Shown here: in pieces, positions 6,542-7,889 of the stretch
How positions within the stretch are numbered: the first letter of the stretch is position 1
Layout of the letters: each line of letters starts with the position of its first letter
Assembly: GCA_016198885.1 (NCBI GenBank)
Contig: JACQHV010000180.1
Span: forward strand, 1-7,889
Length of the DNA stretch: 7,889 nucleotides
Direction: 5' to 3'
Origin: Gammaproteobacteria bacterium
Lineage (GTDB): Bacteria > Pseudomonadota > Gammaproteobacteria > Eutrophobiales > Eutrophobiaceae
Notes under the pieces: model-generated
The model's input: the letters and a program-made list of their open reading frames with translations, nothing else
Told to the model about the DNA's origin: nothing
Databases searched by the model: none
Translations under genes and position numbers: made by a program

Positions 6542-6586
6542 CATTGATAATCATATTAACCTCTAGTCAAGAAATAATGATTATTT
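6542..6586 (-). promoter_or_regulatory. Candidate regulatory region with Fur-box-like palindromes
   Basis: The 168-base gap between argC and the coiled-coil gene is AT-rich and gene-free. AAATAATgATTATTT (6572-6586) is a perfect 7-1-7 palindrome. A second element, around TTGATAATCATATTA (6544-6558), contains GATAATCAT, nine consecutive bases of the 19-base Fur box, and I count about 13 of 19 matches overall. It overlaps a possible minus-strand -10, TATGAT (6555 to 6550), which has no good -35. An operon promoter is expected here, since the downstream gene has no other close one. Iron regulation would make sense for erpA, but AT-rich DNA gives such matches by chance. Confidence 0.3.
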
Positions 6587-6681
6587 AAAATCAGGCCGTT
6601 GCTAATTAATAATGATGTAGATAAATAAAGTGTCTTAAACATAGTTCAATGTAAGGTTTGTCACCAGACTGAGACAAATAA

Positions 6682-7713
6682 TTATGGTGATAAAGGCGGG
6701 AATGTCAGTCCTGCCATTTCATCCAGTCCAAACATGATATTCATATTCTGAACCGCCTGGCCAGCCGCACCTTTGGTCAGATTATCAATGACAGATAATA
6801 TCACCAGTATATCGCCCTGATCCGGGATATGTGCGGCCAATCTGCAAAAGTTTGAACCGCGCACTGACCGTGTATCAGGATGCGAGCCGGCAGGCATAAC
6901 ATCAATAAAAGGTTCATCTTTATACCGCTCTTCATAGAGAGATTGTATATCAATCTTTTTCTTTAACAGGCGTGCATAAACAGTAGCATGTATACCACGC
7001 ACCATCGGCACCAGGTGTGGTACGAAAGTTAATGATACAGTTTGCTTGCCCAATGTGTTTAACGTCTGGCACATTTCAGATAAATGCCGGTGACCGGCCA
7101 CAGCATAGGCTTTGAAGGTTTCACTGGTCTCACAAAAATTATTTTGCAACTCGGCCTTGCGACCGGCACCACTGATACCTGATTTCGCGTCTGCAATGAT
7201 TGACTGTGGATCGATGACACCGGCCTCAAGTATCGGGATCAGTGCAAGTATTACAGCAGTCGGATAACAACCAGGATTGGCAACGAGACGAGCCTTGGCG
7301 ATTTTCTTCCTGTTTAATTCAGGCAATCCATAGACTGCCTGATCCAACAACTCTGCTGCTGCATGAGTCTGGCCATACCACCTGGACCAGAGCTGCGCAT
7401 CATGCAACCGGAAATCAGCGGACAGATCAATTATTTTAAGCCCTCCTTTCAATAGTGCAGGCACTTGATGCATTGCAGTTGCATTTGGTGTTGCGAAAAA
7501 AACGACATCACAATCTTCCAGTAATGATGTCTGTGGATCACTGAAACAAAGTTTTATATCACCTCGCAGACTGGGGAAAATATCTGCAACTGGTTTGCCT
7601 TTCTCGGTGCGTGATGTGACAACAAGTACCTCTGCCTGCGGGTGATTGACCAGCAAACGCAATAATTCCAATCCTGTATATCCTGTCGCACCAACGACGC
7701 CAACCTTGATCAT
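6682..7713 (-). CDS. argC: N-acetyl-gamma-glutamyl-phosphate reductase
   Basis: ArgC catalyses the NADPH-dependent reduction of N-acetylglutamyl phosphate to the semialdehyde, the third step of arginine biosynthesis, in the cytoplasm. From the ATG chosen here the protein is 343 residues, a normal length for the long-type family. It shows the dinucleotide-binding VGVVGATGYTG at residues 4-14, the active-site ANPGCYPTA at 145-153 with C149, SGISGAGR at 178-185, the catalytic histidine region GHRHLSE at 207-213, and KGAAGQAVQN near the end. A TTG four codons upstream (7723-7725) could also start the frame, but family proteins begin MIKVGIVGATG, which favours the ATG at 7711-7713. No strong Shine-Dalgarno is visible. 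It is separated from the next gene by 168 bases, so may be its own unit. I found no ArgR box. Confidence 0.96.
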   Translation of the reverse strand: MIKVGVVGATGYTGLELLRLLVNHPQAEVLVVTSRTEKGKPVADIFPSLRGDIKLCFSDPQTSLLEDCDVVFFATPNATAMHQVPALLKGGLKIIDLSADFRLHDAQLWSRWYGQTHAAAELLDQAVYGLPELNRKKIAKARLVANPGCYPTAVILALIPILEAGVIDPQSIIADAKSGISGAGRKAELQNNFCETSETFKAYAVAGHRHLSEMCQTLNTLGKQTVSLTFVPHLVPMVRGIHATVYARLLKKKIDIQSLYEERYKDEPFIDVMPAGSHPDTRSVRGSNFCRLAAHIPDQGDILVILSVIDNLTKGAAGQAVQNMNIMFGLDEMAGLTFPPLSP

Positions 7714-7730
7714 ATGAGATGTCAACCAAA

Positions 7731-7758
7731 ATTAAAGTGTGATGTTCGTATGATACAA
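7731..7758 (-). promoter_or_regulatory. Weak candidate argC promoter
   Basis: On the minus strand, TTGTAT (7758 to 7753, 3 of 6) and TTTAAT (7736 to 7731, 5 of 6) are 16 bases apart, between the tandem repeat and the argC start. If real, the argC leader would be very short. The -35 is poor and the gene could instead be read from upstream. Confidence 0.22.
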
Positions 7759-7769
7759 GATAACAAGAC

Positions 7770-7841
7770 AACGTGAGAGCGCCGTACATCCCTATGCGCC
7801 GCTCCAACGTGAGAGCGCCGTACATCCCTATGCGCCGCTCC
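7770..7841. repeat. Perfect tandem duplication of a 36-base unit
   Basis: Copy 1 (7770-7805) and copy 2 (7806-7841) are identical over all 36 bases with no spacer. The unit begins AACGTGAGAGCGCCGTACAT and is GC-rich compared with its surroundings. It has imperfect dyad symmetry: GAGCG near one end can pair with CGCTC near the other, and GCGCC recurs in both halves. The minus strand reads through as a spurious peptide repeat (RRIGMYGALTL). Adjacent copies without spacers rule out a CRISPR array. It looks like an intergenic repeat element, possibly a multicopy one. Confidence 0.9.
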
Positions 7842-7889
7842 TGTGCATCCATGTATCCGCGGCATACCGTACATCCTGTACATAAAAAA
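7842..7889. repeat. Continuation of the intergenic repeat element to the window edge
   Basis: Beyond the two tandem units, the sequence keeps echoing the same words: CCGTACATCC (7867-7876) matches a nearly identical string in each unit, and TGCATCC, TGTATCC and TGTACAT variants follow. GTATCCGCGGcATAC (7853-7867) is a near-perfect palindrome centred on CCGCGG, and GTAC occurs twice around ATCCT (7869-7881). The element probably extends past the window. No gene is seen here. Confidence 0.5.

Noticed and set aside
6546..6570. IscR site upstream of the operon containing erpA
   Set aside because: Only the half-site-like CTTGACTA is present; the second half of a type 1 IscR palindrome is absent.
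6661..6690. argC terminator hairpin
   Set aside because: TCACCA/TGGTGA can pair but around an 18-base loop without a following T-run.
7770..7841. CRISPR array
   Set aside because: The 36-base length fits a CRISPR repeat, but the two copies abut directly with no spacer and no cas gene is present.
7559..7852. Minus-strand open frame with a repeated RIGMYGALTL peptide
   Set aside because: It is the translation of the 36-base tandem repeat running into argC in another frame; the unit length divisible by three keeps it open. No ribosome site or coding character supports it.

Overview
The window looks like a chromosomal segment of a moderately AT-rich proteobacterium, most likely a gammaproteobacterium. 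The evidence is a 16S rRNA 5' end with a boxB-boxA-boxC style leader at the left edge, a gamma-like ErpA sequence, and a gene order (rrn, tyrS, M23 peptidase, anmK, erpA, bactofilin, coiled-coil membrane protein, argC) that from memory matches the tyrZ-anmK-erpA-argC region of Pseudomonas. A betaproteobacterium cannot be fully excluded, because related gene orders and leader motifs occur there.

Layout, left to right. Positions 1-18 hold the first bases of a 16S rRNA gene on the minus strand, which runs off the left edge. Its leader (about 19-195) carries a boxA/boxB antitermination signal, and a strong rrn P1-type promoter lies at 202-229. Next comes tyrS (429-1649, minus). A divergent spacer carries a candidate promoter for a plus-strand pair: a membrane-anchored LysM/OapA-like M23 peptidase (1789-3267) and anmK (3283-4392). 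Converging on anmK is a minus-strand series: argC (6682-7713), then after a 168-base AT-rich gap with Fur-box-like palindromes a DUF6776-like coiled-coil membrane protein (5770-6513), a bactofilin (5364-5780), erpA (4984-5337) and a small SET-domain protein methyltransferase (4444-4944). At the right edge are two perfect tandem copies of a 36-base unit, continuing into further related repeat sequence up to the window end.

How the genes fit together. Several products point at peptidoglycan: the M23 endopeptidase cuts cross-links, AnmK recycles anhydroMurNAc, and the bactofilin with its translationally coupled transmembrane coiled-coil partner may scaffold envelope enzymes. tyrS, erpA and argC are housekeeping genes for translation, Fe-S cluster delivery and arginine synthesis.

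The least expected element is the SET-domain gene with an intact post-SET zinc motif, which sits between erpA and anmK where I do not recall a gene in Pseudomonas. I see no CRISPR array, phage, transposase or obvious defence system. The best candidates for something under-described are the SET gene, the bactofilin/DUF6776/M23 grouping, and the 36-base repeat.
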